DNA of 64,000 nucleotides, taken from assembly GCF_963855985.1 (NCBI RefSeq), contig NC_087118.1, forward strand, positions 1,178,001 through 1,242,000. The letters run 5' to 3'. Numbering within the stretch: the stretch's first letter is position 1; every line of letters starts with the position of its first letter. Of this stretch, positions 53,984 to 62,861 are shown one piece after another. This DNA comes from Ostrinia nubilalis (Eukaryota > Arthropoda > Insecta > Lepidoptera > Crambidae). A program made the position numbers and the translations under genes. Under the pieces are notes generated by a model. That model was not told where the DNA came from. It ran no database searches and worked only from the letters and a program-made list of their open reading frames with translations.

Positions 53984-55505
53984 TAAGTAGGTACTTACTA
54001 ATATTTGATGTTTGTACAGATTTAGTTTTAAGACCTTTTTAAACACTTAGTGTTCAATTAATTAAATGAATACGTAATTTCAAATTGACAATGTGAGCGC
54101 TTAGGATTTATCTCTAAGCTCACTTGCATTTAAAGTAAATAAATAAATCTATATACTTTACTTTAATAAATCTATCATTTTCAGCCACCATAATAAACCT
54201 ATATTATGGTGCAATTATTTCATGAAACTCAAACACACAACGATACCAGGAGGATAGATATACTTTAAGACCACTTATGAATTTCACAACTTTCATTTTT
54301 GAATATGTATACAATAAATTATTATCTTGTCTACGTAACAATAAATTATTATCTTGTCTCGTGTCGTTGTATGGAACTCTTTAATAATACACTGATACTT
54401 GATATAATAACACACTGATACTTGGTGCTAATAATAATCTCCGAGTTCATTATTACGTGAATATAAATGAAGTTTGTTTATTATTCCATATTAGCAATAC
54501 ACTACTTGCTTTGTTTATTGTATATTATTGTATACTAGCAATTCACTACTTGCTTTGTTTATTGTATATTATTGTATATTAGCAATTCACTACTTGCTTT
54601 GTTTATTATTTAAGATTATATACCCAATCAGATTATCATAATTTCTTGACAATACACTATCTTGTCTCGTTTTATAGGTAGCATTGATGTAAACAGGAGG
54701 TAACCTACTCGTATTACGTATATTTCATTGTAGTGAAACAATTTAATTCGTTCAGGAATACGATCATTGTAATAATATAAATTATTTAGTTTGATAAGGA
54801 ATAATGATCAAAACGAGTCTCAGTGGCATTGCAAATTACAGTTTAAATAGGTACCCTTCAACTGGCAGGCAGACATATTCTGTCTGCGTCAGTTTGGCTC
54901 AAATGATCTTAGATGATTTAGTTTTAACAAGACTAATTATCATAGAATAACAAGTGACTTTTGGTAAGTAACAAGTTTAATATTTTAAACTATTATGTTG
55001 CATTTTTTACTATAAAATTATCACTTCACGGGATTTATTGCAACAATATCGATTTTAACGGTAAATAAAATATTTACCCTCCCGACGTTTCGGCTCGGTT
55101 GCACGAGTCATGGTCGCGGGCAGACTGAAGAGATGCGGCGTCGTCTGCTCCGGCGCGATGAGTTTTCTTCACCCACCCGCATTTGCAATAGATATTGTTG
55201 CAATAAATCCCGTGAAGTGATAATTTTAAAGTAACAAGTTTGTTAATAAACATAACATCTGTGACTCATACGTACGCGCAACCAAATAAAAAACAATATT
55301 ACTATGGGTTTGTAGGTTTGGTATTGTTTGTAAAATTAAATATTAATTGACTTGACGTTGATAATTATAATGATTTTGATAAATAATAATCGGCAAATAA
55401 ACTGTGGTTGTACATTCTGTAAGTGTAATGATTGTAGCTACCTCCCTTTTACTTTATTTTATTTATAAGGTATATAATCATTAAAATGATTAATTACTCA
55501 CTTTT
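53984..55505 (-). other. leader region of LTR1 (downstream of its PBS)
   Basis: AT-rich with no gag frame. Three copies of a 44-bp unit AGCAATTCACTACTTGCTTT start at 54491, 54535 and 54579. A foldback lies at 55014-55227. Confidence 0.5.
55014..55227. mobile_element. foldback MITE with 37-bp perfect arms
   Basis: Arms AAAATTATCACTTCACGGG and onward (55014-55050 and 55191-55227) are perfect inverted repeats around 140 bp with CCGACGTTTCGGCTCGGTTG and CACGAGTCATGGTCGCGGG, a text common in lepidopteran MITEs. The TSD is unclear. Confidence 0.75.
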
Positions 55506-55518
55506 ATCCTCGTCGCCA
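55506..55518 (-). other. primer binding site of LTR1 (tRNA-Ser)
   Basis: On the minus strand TGGCGACGAGGAT starts one base after the 5' LTR. It is complementary to the 3' end of tRNA-Ser(GCT), recalled as ending ATCCTCGTCGCCA. It fixes the orientation. Confidence 0.7.
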
Positions 55519-55519
55519 T

Positions 55520-55682
55520 TGTGGTGTCTTAAATAAAACACTGGTATATGTTCACTGTGTAAGCTAGTGCAAGCACTGACGTCCGTCCCGTGTGGCGGCC
55601 CGACTACGACTGCCCCCCACCGCGCCGTACTAGTCAGTGTTGCCATAGCGCACACTCTTTATTTGTGTAGTAGTACACCACA
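55520..55682 (-). repeat. 5' LTR of LTR1
   Basis: 163 bp; 162 match the 3' LTR at 4028-4190. Flanked on the outside by GATGG. Confidence 0.9.
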
Positions 55683-55687
55683 GATGG

Positions 55688-56313
55688 GATCTCGAAATCT
55701 CTATGGAGATTCGTGTTACGCACGAACCACGGGGCATCCGCGGCTCGGCGTAAGAATTTGTTTTGGAGGGTCTGGAATTTCTTAAGGACTGTGCAGGAAG
55801 TGTGAGCAAACACCGGACTGGCGTAAGTCAACACTGGACGGATGCAGGTTTTGTAAATTGTCAACTTATTTCTAAGTGACAATTTACTTTTCCTTCCAAC
55901 TAGGTGGTAGAGTCGGTGGATGTAGTGGTTCGCACGGCTCAAGACGCGTCTGAGGTGCGGAGCGAACCATTATCTCTGGTCGAGGGTGACACCTAAGTAC
56001 TTGGCCTCACTCTTCCAAGGAATAGTTTGCTCAAATAGGGTGAGATGGGTGGGGACATTAGGACGAGTGTGAACCGGAGGACGTTTCGCTGACAAAGCCC
56101 TAGAAAAGTACACTGCTGCACTTTTTTCGGGATTTACCTCAATACGCCACTTCCTGAACCATTCACCTGATTGTGTGACTGCGCGTTGGAGCGCCAAGAT
56201 GACGTAATTCCGATTACGTCCGGACTTGTAGAGTGCGGTGTCGTCCGCAAAGAGGGCTAAATCCGTATTCGGATATTTGGGGATGTCATTGACGTACAAT
56301 GAAAAAAGAATGG
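55688..56313 (-). pseudogene. Jockey B RT, from PILF block to the thumb
   Basis: Reads FSLYVNDIPKYPNTDLALFA then DDTALYK (catalytic FADD), WRIEVNPEKSAAVYFSRALS, YLGVTLDQR, TAA, then WFAPHLRRVLSRANHYIHRL, VLTYASPVFAHTSCTVLKKF, RRAADAPWFVRNTNLHRDFE and IPS at the LTR1 border. One in-frame stop (after LDQR, about 55968) is the only break in this piece. Confidence 0.85.
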
Positions 56314-56460
56314 GTGCTAGATGATGTCCAGGGTCCTGATGATGGAGTCAGGAGGTGGCCATAGGAACTCCTAAACGAAACGGCGGAATCTTATCGAGTT
56401 TGGGTTCGTTTGATTCGACTTCTCGAGCACTTTGGTGCTAAATAATTAACCAGAGATTGT
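56314..56460. repeat. 121-bp satellite array, right part
   Basis: Resumes with GTGCTAGATGATGTCCAGGG, then one more monomer from 56337 that ends GGTGCTAAATAATTAACC. It completes the array interrupted at 3369. The monomer has the variants of the first unit (GGAGTCAGG). Confidence 0.8.
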
Positions 56461-56467
56461 AAAATTA

Positions 56468-56722
56468 AATTATAATAAAAAAAAACTTTTTAAAAACAAG
56501 CTTTATCCTGAAATGCAGTTGTACTAAAACGAAAAAAATAATTGTATGCTTGGTTCAAAGAATTTCGAAAGCTTGTAGCGCAAACAGAAAAAAAGAGGAA
56601 TAAATTCCATGCGCGATACAAGCTTTCGAAATTCTTTGAACCAAGCATACAATTATTTTTTTCGTTTTAGTACAACTGCATTTCAGGATAAAGCTTGTTT
56701 TTAAAAAGTTTTTTTTAATTAT
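56468..56722. repeat. foldback of 255 bp at the edge of the satellite insert
   Basis: Arms of about 113 bp are nearly perfect complements (AAGCTTTATCCTGAAATGCA ... TGCATTTCAGGATAAAGCTT) around a 27-bp loop. It directly borders the RT of non-LTR A at 56723. Confidence 0.88.
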
Positions 56723-56723
56723 A

Positions 56724-57286
56724 TTTGTGTATAGGTTTGACAACCGATAATTTTAAGGCATTTGGAAATGTTCCTTCTTCGAATAACATGTTTATTAAAT
56801 GGGTTAATATTGGAGTAAGTTCGGTTATACACGATTTAACCAATTCCGTTGTAATCTCATCAACACCTACAGATGCTGTATTATTCAAAGATTTTATTAA
56901 ATTAAATACTTCACTTTCACAACAAGGATTAAGGAATATACAGCTATGAATAGAGTCTGAGATCTTACAATTGTCACACAAATTAAAGGAATTAGATTTC
57001 GATTTATTATTTATGTCAATAAAAGAGTCATTAAATAAAATTGCAATTTCTTCAGGGTCATTAATTAGTTTATCCATATTTTTAATTTCGTCAATATTAT
57101 CACTTGAGTAGTTTTCGTCATGTTTAATTATATTCCAAGCAGCTTTGCACTTATTTTTAGATTTTTTAAAATGTTCTTTATTTTGTGATTGTATAGAGTA
57201 ATTGACACATCTTTTTAATGTTTTATTGTATTTTATAAATTTAGTTTTATAGTCAATAGTTATAGCGAAGGCGTCTGTTTGTTATA
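56724..57286 (-). pseudogene. non-LTR A: linker and start of RT
   Basis: Reads KCKAAWNIIKHDENYSSD, DPEEIAILFNDSFIDINN, SEVFNLIKSLNNTASVGVDE, TTELVKSCITELTPILTHLI, LFEEGTFPNALKLSVVKPIH. This is the region before and into RT block 1 of CR1/Jockey enzymes. It stops at PIHK, and the missing continuation KGDKAEVSNYRP is found at about 2590. Beyond 57286 a MITE interrupts it. Confidence 0.85.
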
Positions 57287-58385
57287 CAGTGTGAGTCACG
57301 TTAAAGTGTACATATGAAAATAAATGAAACTAGACCTATTTTTATCGACAAAAAAGAGGTCAAATTTTTTTTGAGATTTTTTTAAAATTTTTATAGAATT
57401 TTTTTTCTTCCAATTACTTATTGTAAAGAAAACGTAATAACTTTTGAACTAAGCGGTATATCCTGATAAAATAAAAACAGTAATAATGCTAAATAACAGG
57501 CAATACTAAAAAATACATAAAATACACAAAAAAGGCCAACAAATAATAAAAAATGATACTTTTTGAAAAAAATCTGCTTTTAAAATTCGTGTTTTTTTGG
57601 TTATTTGATAAATTTCTCCAAAAAATGCCCCTATAACCGGTGGTTTTTATTACTTTGTATTATTCCCTATCGTATTACCTTCGTAAAACCAAAAATCACA
57701 TGTCTCTATCCCTATCACAACGTTTGCAATGATCGTTTGAACTAAGCCTCTTCGGGCGCGCCATTCAACGCTTCGTTAACAACGAAACTGAAAATGGCTC
57801 TAGATTTGTAATTTTGATAAAGACAAGTAACATTTCAAATAAAAACAAAAGATTTCGAAGTAAAATAAGCATTTTAGTTAAAATTAAAATTGTCTCTACC
57901 ATTAGCGGAGAATAATGTTGTGGCAGGCCTTTGTTCAAACGATCATATCAAATGTTGTGATAGGGATAGAGACATGCGATTGGTTTTACAAAGATAATAC
58001 GATAGAGAATAATACAAAGTAATAAAAACCACCGGTTATAGGGGCATTTTTTGGAGAAATTTATCAAATAACCAAAAAAACACGAATTTAAAAGCAGATT
58101 TTTTTTAAAAAGTTTATTTTTTTATTATTTGTTGGCATTTTTTGTGTATTTTATGTATTTTTTTAGTATCGCCTGTTATTTAGAATTATTACTGTTTTTA
58201 TTTTATCAGGATATACCGCTTAGTTTAAAAGTTATTACGTTTTCTTTACAATAAGTAATTGGAAGAAAAAAAATTCTATAAAAAATTTAAAAAAATCTCA
58301 AAAAATTTTTGACCTCTTTTTTGTCGATTAAAATAGGTCTAGTTTCATCTATTTTCATATGTACACTTTAACGTGACTCACACTG
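57287..58385. mobile_element. foldback MITE, copy 2 (1099 bp)
   Basis: Same ends as 29770-30617 (CAGTGTGAGTCACGTTAAAG), TA at 57285-57286 and 58386-58387. The centre is about 250 bp longer than in copy 1 (roughly 57720-57960), with GGGCGCGCCATTCAACGCTT, suggesting copy 1 is a deletion derivative or copy 2 gained DNA. Confidence 0.85.
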
Positions 58386-58389
58386 TATA

Positions 58390-59287
58390 TGTCATAGTCA
58401 AAGGTCGATATGCAGTCTCTTCGCGGAATGACTGGTCTATCCTAGGTTTGACCAAGGCTTTCGGGCCAACCCCGAAATAAATTTCAATTTCGGCCTTTGA
58501 CTAAGTCAAACCTAGGAGTTCCTAAACTGTTCAGTCAAACGTCGAAATGAAAATAATCTGTTTCGGGCTTTGCCTAGTCAATCCTAGAAGCGACTGATAG
58601 ACTCGGTTAAAGTAGACGCGGCGTTACAAAGGCCGGCAGCAATTATAGAAAACCCACCAAATTCGAGTCGGATTCACGAAGGGTTCCTTACGACTCTTTT
58701 AATGTTGTATAGGAGCCACCCCCCCCCCCCCCCCTCTAAATATTTATTTTATTGTAATTTCATGATTTATTTTTAAGTAAATATGCCACTAAATATGTGA
58801 ATATTTAATATTATATTTTTAAAGTGAATATAAAACTAAATATTTTGGGAATGGTTCATGAGTGGTGTTGACAGACAAACAGCGAAGTTATAATAATAGG
58901 ATCCCATTTTTACTCTTAAATCCTTAAGGTACAGAACCCGCAAAATAGTAATTTCAAGGTCGGTCTAGAAACCCTGACAAACATCACAGTAAATAAGTTT
59001 AGTTACTGGTACCTTCACCTAAAGATATAGCTGCGCGTGCGCGAGAAAACCGACCGTAAAGCCTATGTAATAACTTCGAAATCAGAATGAAGTATAGTTA
59101 GTCAAACCCCGATTTAATTAAATTGAGTTTCGACGTTTGACTGACCAAATTAGTTACTCCTAGGTTTGACTAACATTATTTAGTCAAAGGCCGAAATGTT
59201 TGGGCTTTGACTAAGACTTCAAGTCAAACCTGAGGATTGACTAGTCAAACCTAGGAGCGCCTGAGCTTCAGAGGTTTGACTATAACA
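58390..59287. mobile_element. MITE with TGTYATAGTCAAA ends
   Basis: Inverted ends TGTCATAGTCAAAGG and TGTTATAGTCAAACC, with TATA (or TA) at both flanks (58386-58389, 59288-59291). The core motif TAGTCAAACCTAGGAG or its complement CCTAGGTTTGAC recurs in both subterminal zones (near 58440, 58496, 58574, 59160, 59247). A run of about 18 C lies near 58720, inside what seems an older repeat (58640-58950). Confidence 0.7.
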
Positions 59288-59291
59288 TATA

Positions 59292-60230
59292 TGTATAGGT
59301 TCTGCATGATATTTTTAATCTCTTTGTAATCCAGATTGCTCGATTTTTTCATAGTTTAAAGAACAACGAAATTAACTCTAAAAATTCATCATAAGCTGTA
59401 TTCATATTGGCCGCGTTATACACTGAGTGCCACGATAGAGATGATAAACATTCTTTAAATTTCCTTTGATTTTCCGCACTAAAATCTCTCTTGGTTCTAG
59501 TATAAGTTGTGACTTCGAACACTTTTTTTGCTACCGTAAAAGTTAAAGATTGAGCTGTATGGTCCGAGATACCCAGGTCGTGAACATCTCCTTTAGTATC
59601 TGGTATATTACTTGCAATGTTGTCTATACAGTATCAGTTCAGTAGCGTGCTTACTATTCTGTAGGACATCAATATTAAAATCGCCTAATATAATAACTTT
59701 TTTATCTGCCATGTTTTTCTTATTATACAGTTTGTGTAAGAGTATTTTTAGTTTGTCAAAGAATAGATATAGGTCACTGTTGGGTATTAGATTCGATATA
59801 AGCAAATTATAATGCAGTTCAATTTTGGTAATTCGATACCACAACATTCAAATTCAAATTCAGCTGTTAAGTTGTTGGGTAAGGTTATTTCTTTATACGG
59901 TATACCTACTTTTAGAAATATGCCAACTCCTCGTCTTTGTTTTTGCCTCGAATAATAACTAGCAAGACCTTTGAGGTAAGCGTTTTTTTCCTTCCCCCTT
60001 TTTTATAAAGGTTTCGCTTAAACAAATAACATCAAAAAATACATTATCATTAGTAAAGTTATCAAGCCATATCGCCCATTTGCGATGACACTGTGACATC
60101 TCGACATATACGATTTTTTGTTTTACCGAAATTCTGAACCGGGATCTTGCGTTCTTTTATCTCCAAAAACAGGGTATTTGTTACTCCAAAAACAACAATA
60201 CTATGAGAGAAAAAGACAAAATATTACGTT
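59292..60230 (-). pseudogene. non-LTR A: endonuclease domain
   Basis: Reads ICLSETFIKKGG (catalytic E), KQRRGVGIFLKVGIPY, IELPKLN, VIILGDFNIDVLQNS (D-x-N), DLGISDHTAQSLTF (SDH) and the following FECLSSLS region in several frames. These are the ordered motifs of an APE-type endonuclease. It continues into the linker at 57286 after two MITEs are removed. The 5' end of the element is not seen, though 60150-60230 may be 5' coding. Confidence 0.78.
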
Positions 60231-60607
60231 ATAGTGCTGGCTCGTTCGGCGATCTAGTTGGCTTCGACCCAGGGCCAGTGGCCAGGGGGTGATCACTTCC
60301 GTATCGGTGAGAGCTCACGCACACAGACACAAAAGTATGGTAGTTGATCTAGTTTATGTGTGGCCACTATTTGTAAAAAATATTGCATGGTAGATTTATA
60401 AAAACATAAATAACGAAAAAAAAAAATATTGAAAGTATGAAAATTATCAACGACATGCCTAAATTTGACAACGAAAAAAAAGATCACACATAAATTTTTC
60501 GAAAACATTACGTCTTGCCTTTTCGTACAATAAAATATTTGGTAGACTTTTAAATAGAATTTCCTAATTCTTACTAGCCACTTTGGTATTTTTACTAAAG
60601 TGACATT
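60231..60607. other. unassigned region
   Basis: AT-rich except for GGCGATCTAGTTGGCTTCGA near 60250. No TSD or frame recognised. Confidence 0.3.
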
Positions 60608-60750
60608 TGTTATGTAGGTACTTTATAATTAATAATATTGCGATACGAGGGTATGCCTAAATGCTTTTGACAAGCCTGTATTTGTAAGGAGAAGCCAGTC
60701 ACCAAATATACGCCGTTGAGTTAACCTGAGTTTCATTCCGATATACAACA
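60608..60750 (+). repeat. possible 5' LTR of the Gypsy element at the right edge
   Basis: 143 bp from TGTTATG to ATACAACA, upstream of the gag start and followed by ATAGCGACGGGACGGGA, which looks like a mutated TGGCGAC-type PBS. The partner LTR lies outside the window, so this is inference. Confidence 0.4.
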
Positions 60751-61917
60751 ATAGCGACGGGACGGGATATTTTTTTTTTTATTATCTCAGCTGTGAAATT
60801 ATAAGTACCTAACAAGTAATCATGTCTAAATCAGGACGAATTAGTGAGTTTGACGTAGTTAACGGGAATTGGACTTTATACTGTGAAAGGCTACAAATCG
60901 ATGCCTCCTAAGTAAACTATCGTATGTCTTAAAACCAAACTTTACAGTAGAGCCATTTAAAGATATTTATGTGTGCAGTTTTCCCATCTTTTGAGCTAGG
61001 GATACGATTTTTTCAAAACTTATAATCAATTTAAGGTGTATTCTCATACAATAACATTTATTTGTAAATATATTGTAGTTTTGGAGATATTGTTGTTACG
61101 GTGTTTTACGGCGGATAAAATTAGTCATAGAAATCGTAACATAACTATACAATTATTTACTTTGTCAAGCTGTAGGTAAAATATATAGTAAGAGCCACAT
61201 ACTCCATTGTACGGGAACATAATCATTTATACTGTCGAAGGTATGTTACATATTTATTAATTTTTCATTGTAAATTCATTCTAAAACTAAATTATTCAAT
61301 TAGGTACTCATCTATTTTGGACAAAAGGATTCACAAAATCAATTTGAACACAATGAAAGTCTTGAAATGAAACCTCTGTTTTAAATACCATATTTATTAA
61401 TTTGTACCAAAGAATCACGTTATAACAGTCTTTCTTTCTTATGAAAATATAATTAAAATAGTTTTAAATTAACATAGAATGTGAAGTTATTACAAATAAT
61501 TAAATCAAAAGTAATTAACTGACAAGATCAAATATATATTTTTTTTGTTTTCTAATAAACATTGATTATTTTTAAAACATAGCAATTACGATTAAATTAA
61601 AAAGTTTTATTTATAAAGTGATAAAAGGAATATTTATCTTCTTTATTAACCTTAAAATAAGCAAAATCTATTCTTAATTGATAAAATCAATTAACAAAGT
61701 TACATCGTTATTGTTCTTACTTTAAAAAAAAAGTATTTAATCTTATTAGAGCCTCTAATATTATTCAAAAATTGTACATAAGGAATCTATATAATAGGTA
61801 ACATGAATAATAATTAATGATAATTCAGTAAATTGTGTTTTTGTTTCTGAAATCAATTAAGTTTAAGTTATGAGTTATTTTTTTCTACTGGACTTTTAAA
61901 TTTATTTTATTTAGTTA

Positions 61918-62570
61918 CATTTTTATGTATTTTTATAAGTAATCAATAATAGGTAAAAAACTTTACAACCAAAAAAAGTTAATCTGAATCAGTCTCAGCA
62001 TTATGATTAGAAGAATCTACAAGAAGATTGTGATAGAATTGGTGATGCACCGCTGGAATGACACCACTAGTACAAAGGCTTACCAAGTATTTTTTTTAAC
62101 TTTGGTTATAGTAGCACATGGTTAAAAAGGGGGCAAACATCAGAGTAATCTTGCTGTCGTCGTCTCGTGTTAGTTTTAGTAACAACAGTCATAAATATTG
62201 AGACTCATCCAAATGACATTTATAATGGAGTTTATTTGGCTCAGAAGGAAGCACCTTGACTTCTTTTATTTTCATCCATTGCACAACAGCGTTCAAGTTC
62301 TTGGTCCAATTTTTACAGCCTAAGGTTGACTTAAAATCCAAAAATTTGGTATGATCCAACTCGATTACAGTACATGGTTGTAGTTTCATGCTAAGCATGT
62401 AAGCCTTTGTACTAGTGGTGTCATTCCAGCGGTGCATCACCAATTCTATCACAATCTTCTTGTAGATTCTTTTAATCATAATGCTGAGAGTGATTCAGAT
62501 TTACTTACTTTTTTTAGTTATAAAGCTTTTTACCTATTATTGATTACTTATAAAAATACATAAAAATTAC
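61918..62570. repeat. inverted duplication inside element X
   Basis: Arms of about 165 bp (61918-62083, 62404-62570), roughly 93 percent identical in inverted orientation, separated by 320 bp. The right arm overlaps an open frame, so the left arm looks like an inverted copy of coding DNA. Confidence 0.82.
62189..62479 (-). pseudogene. unknown protein fragment in element X
   Basis: 96 codons: MHRWNDTTSTKAYMLSMK, FLDFKSTLGCKNWTKNLNAV, VQWMKIKEVKVLPSEPNKL, ending HLDESQYL. Composition is protein-like, not a repeat translation. I do not recognise the family. It may be the C-terminus of the element X transposase, with the start given only by the first ATG. Confidence 0.4.
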
Positions 62571-62578
62571 ACTAATTA

Positions 62579-62766
62579 AAGAAATTTAGTTTGTCACAGA
62601 TCGTCATAAATTATAGCCTATATGTTATGTTATTCTGGGTTATAAACAAAAATACTGTAAAGTTTCATCAAAATCTGTTCGGTACATTTTGCGCGAAAGA
62701 GTTACAAATTTCCAGACATCCTGATATCCAGACACCCTAACTTTCGCATTTATAATATTAGTAGGA
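62579..62766 (-). mobile_element. Helitron 5' end fragment
   Basis: Minus strand begins TCCTACTAATATTATAAATG then CGAAAGTTAGGGTGTCTGG, the well-known 5' end of lepidopteran Helitrons, placed after an A as Helitron insertion between A and T requires. The text after it (AACTCTTTCGCGCAAAATGT) is also typical. The 3' end is missing at about 62579. Confidence 0.75.
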
Positions 62767-62767
62767 T

Positions 62768-62861
62768 CGAAGTACCTTCATCACTAAGTAAATCACTGGA
62801 GATCAAATTAGAAAATGCTTGGATTTCTATTAAATCAGCTCCTTCAGGCAATGGCGAATCT
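62768..62861 (-). pseudogene. exon-like fragment in element X
   Basis: Minus strand: after ATATTTTCAG an open stretch reads SPLPEGADLIEIQAFSNLI, SSDLLSDEGTS, and is then cut by the Helitron end. It could belong to the same gene as 62189-62479. The family is not recognised. Confidence 0.35.

Larger units (their letters stand above)
4028..55682 (-). mobile_element. LTR1: LTR-bounded element of 51,655 bp, non-coding apart from nested elements
   Basis: Two direct repeats of 163 bp (4028-4190, 55520-55682), each running TGTGGTG to CACCACA, differ at one base. The 5-bp TSD GATGG lies outside both (4023-4027, 55683-55687). On the minus strand a primer binding site TGGCGACGAGGAT follows the 5' LTR after one base, and a purine tract AAGGAAGAGA precedes the 3' LTR. 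These are the marks of a complete LTR retrotransposon. After subtracting nested elements about 6 kb of internal sequence remains (4191-11002 and 53984-55519), in which I see no gag or pol. This suggests a non-autonomous large LTR derivative mobilised in trans. Confidence 0.85.
3370..56313 (-). mobile_element. Jockey-type non-LTR element B, 5'-truncated, split by the 51.7-kb LTR1 element
   Basis: The outer edges are flanked by the 12-bp direct repeat GTGCTAGATGAT (3358-3369 and 56314-56325), which is satellite sequence duplicated on insertion. The poly(A) tail is the T run at 3369-3376. Without the insert, Jockey B is only about 1.3 kb: 3' UTR, RT C-terminus (3672-4027) and RT (55688-56313). 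The 5' end breaks within the PILFSLYVND block, a typical 5' truncation of target-primed reverse transcription. Everything from 4028 to 55687 is a later insertion plus one TSD copy. Confidence 0.85.

Noticed and set aside
4028..55682. Polinton/Maverick or other giant DNA transposon
   Set aside because: The terminal repeats are direct, TG...CA-bounded and with PBS and PPT; no integrase, DNA polymerase B or capsid genes are present as a set.
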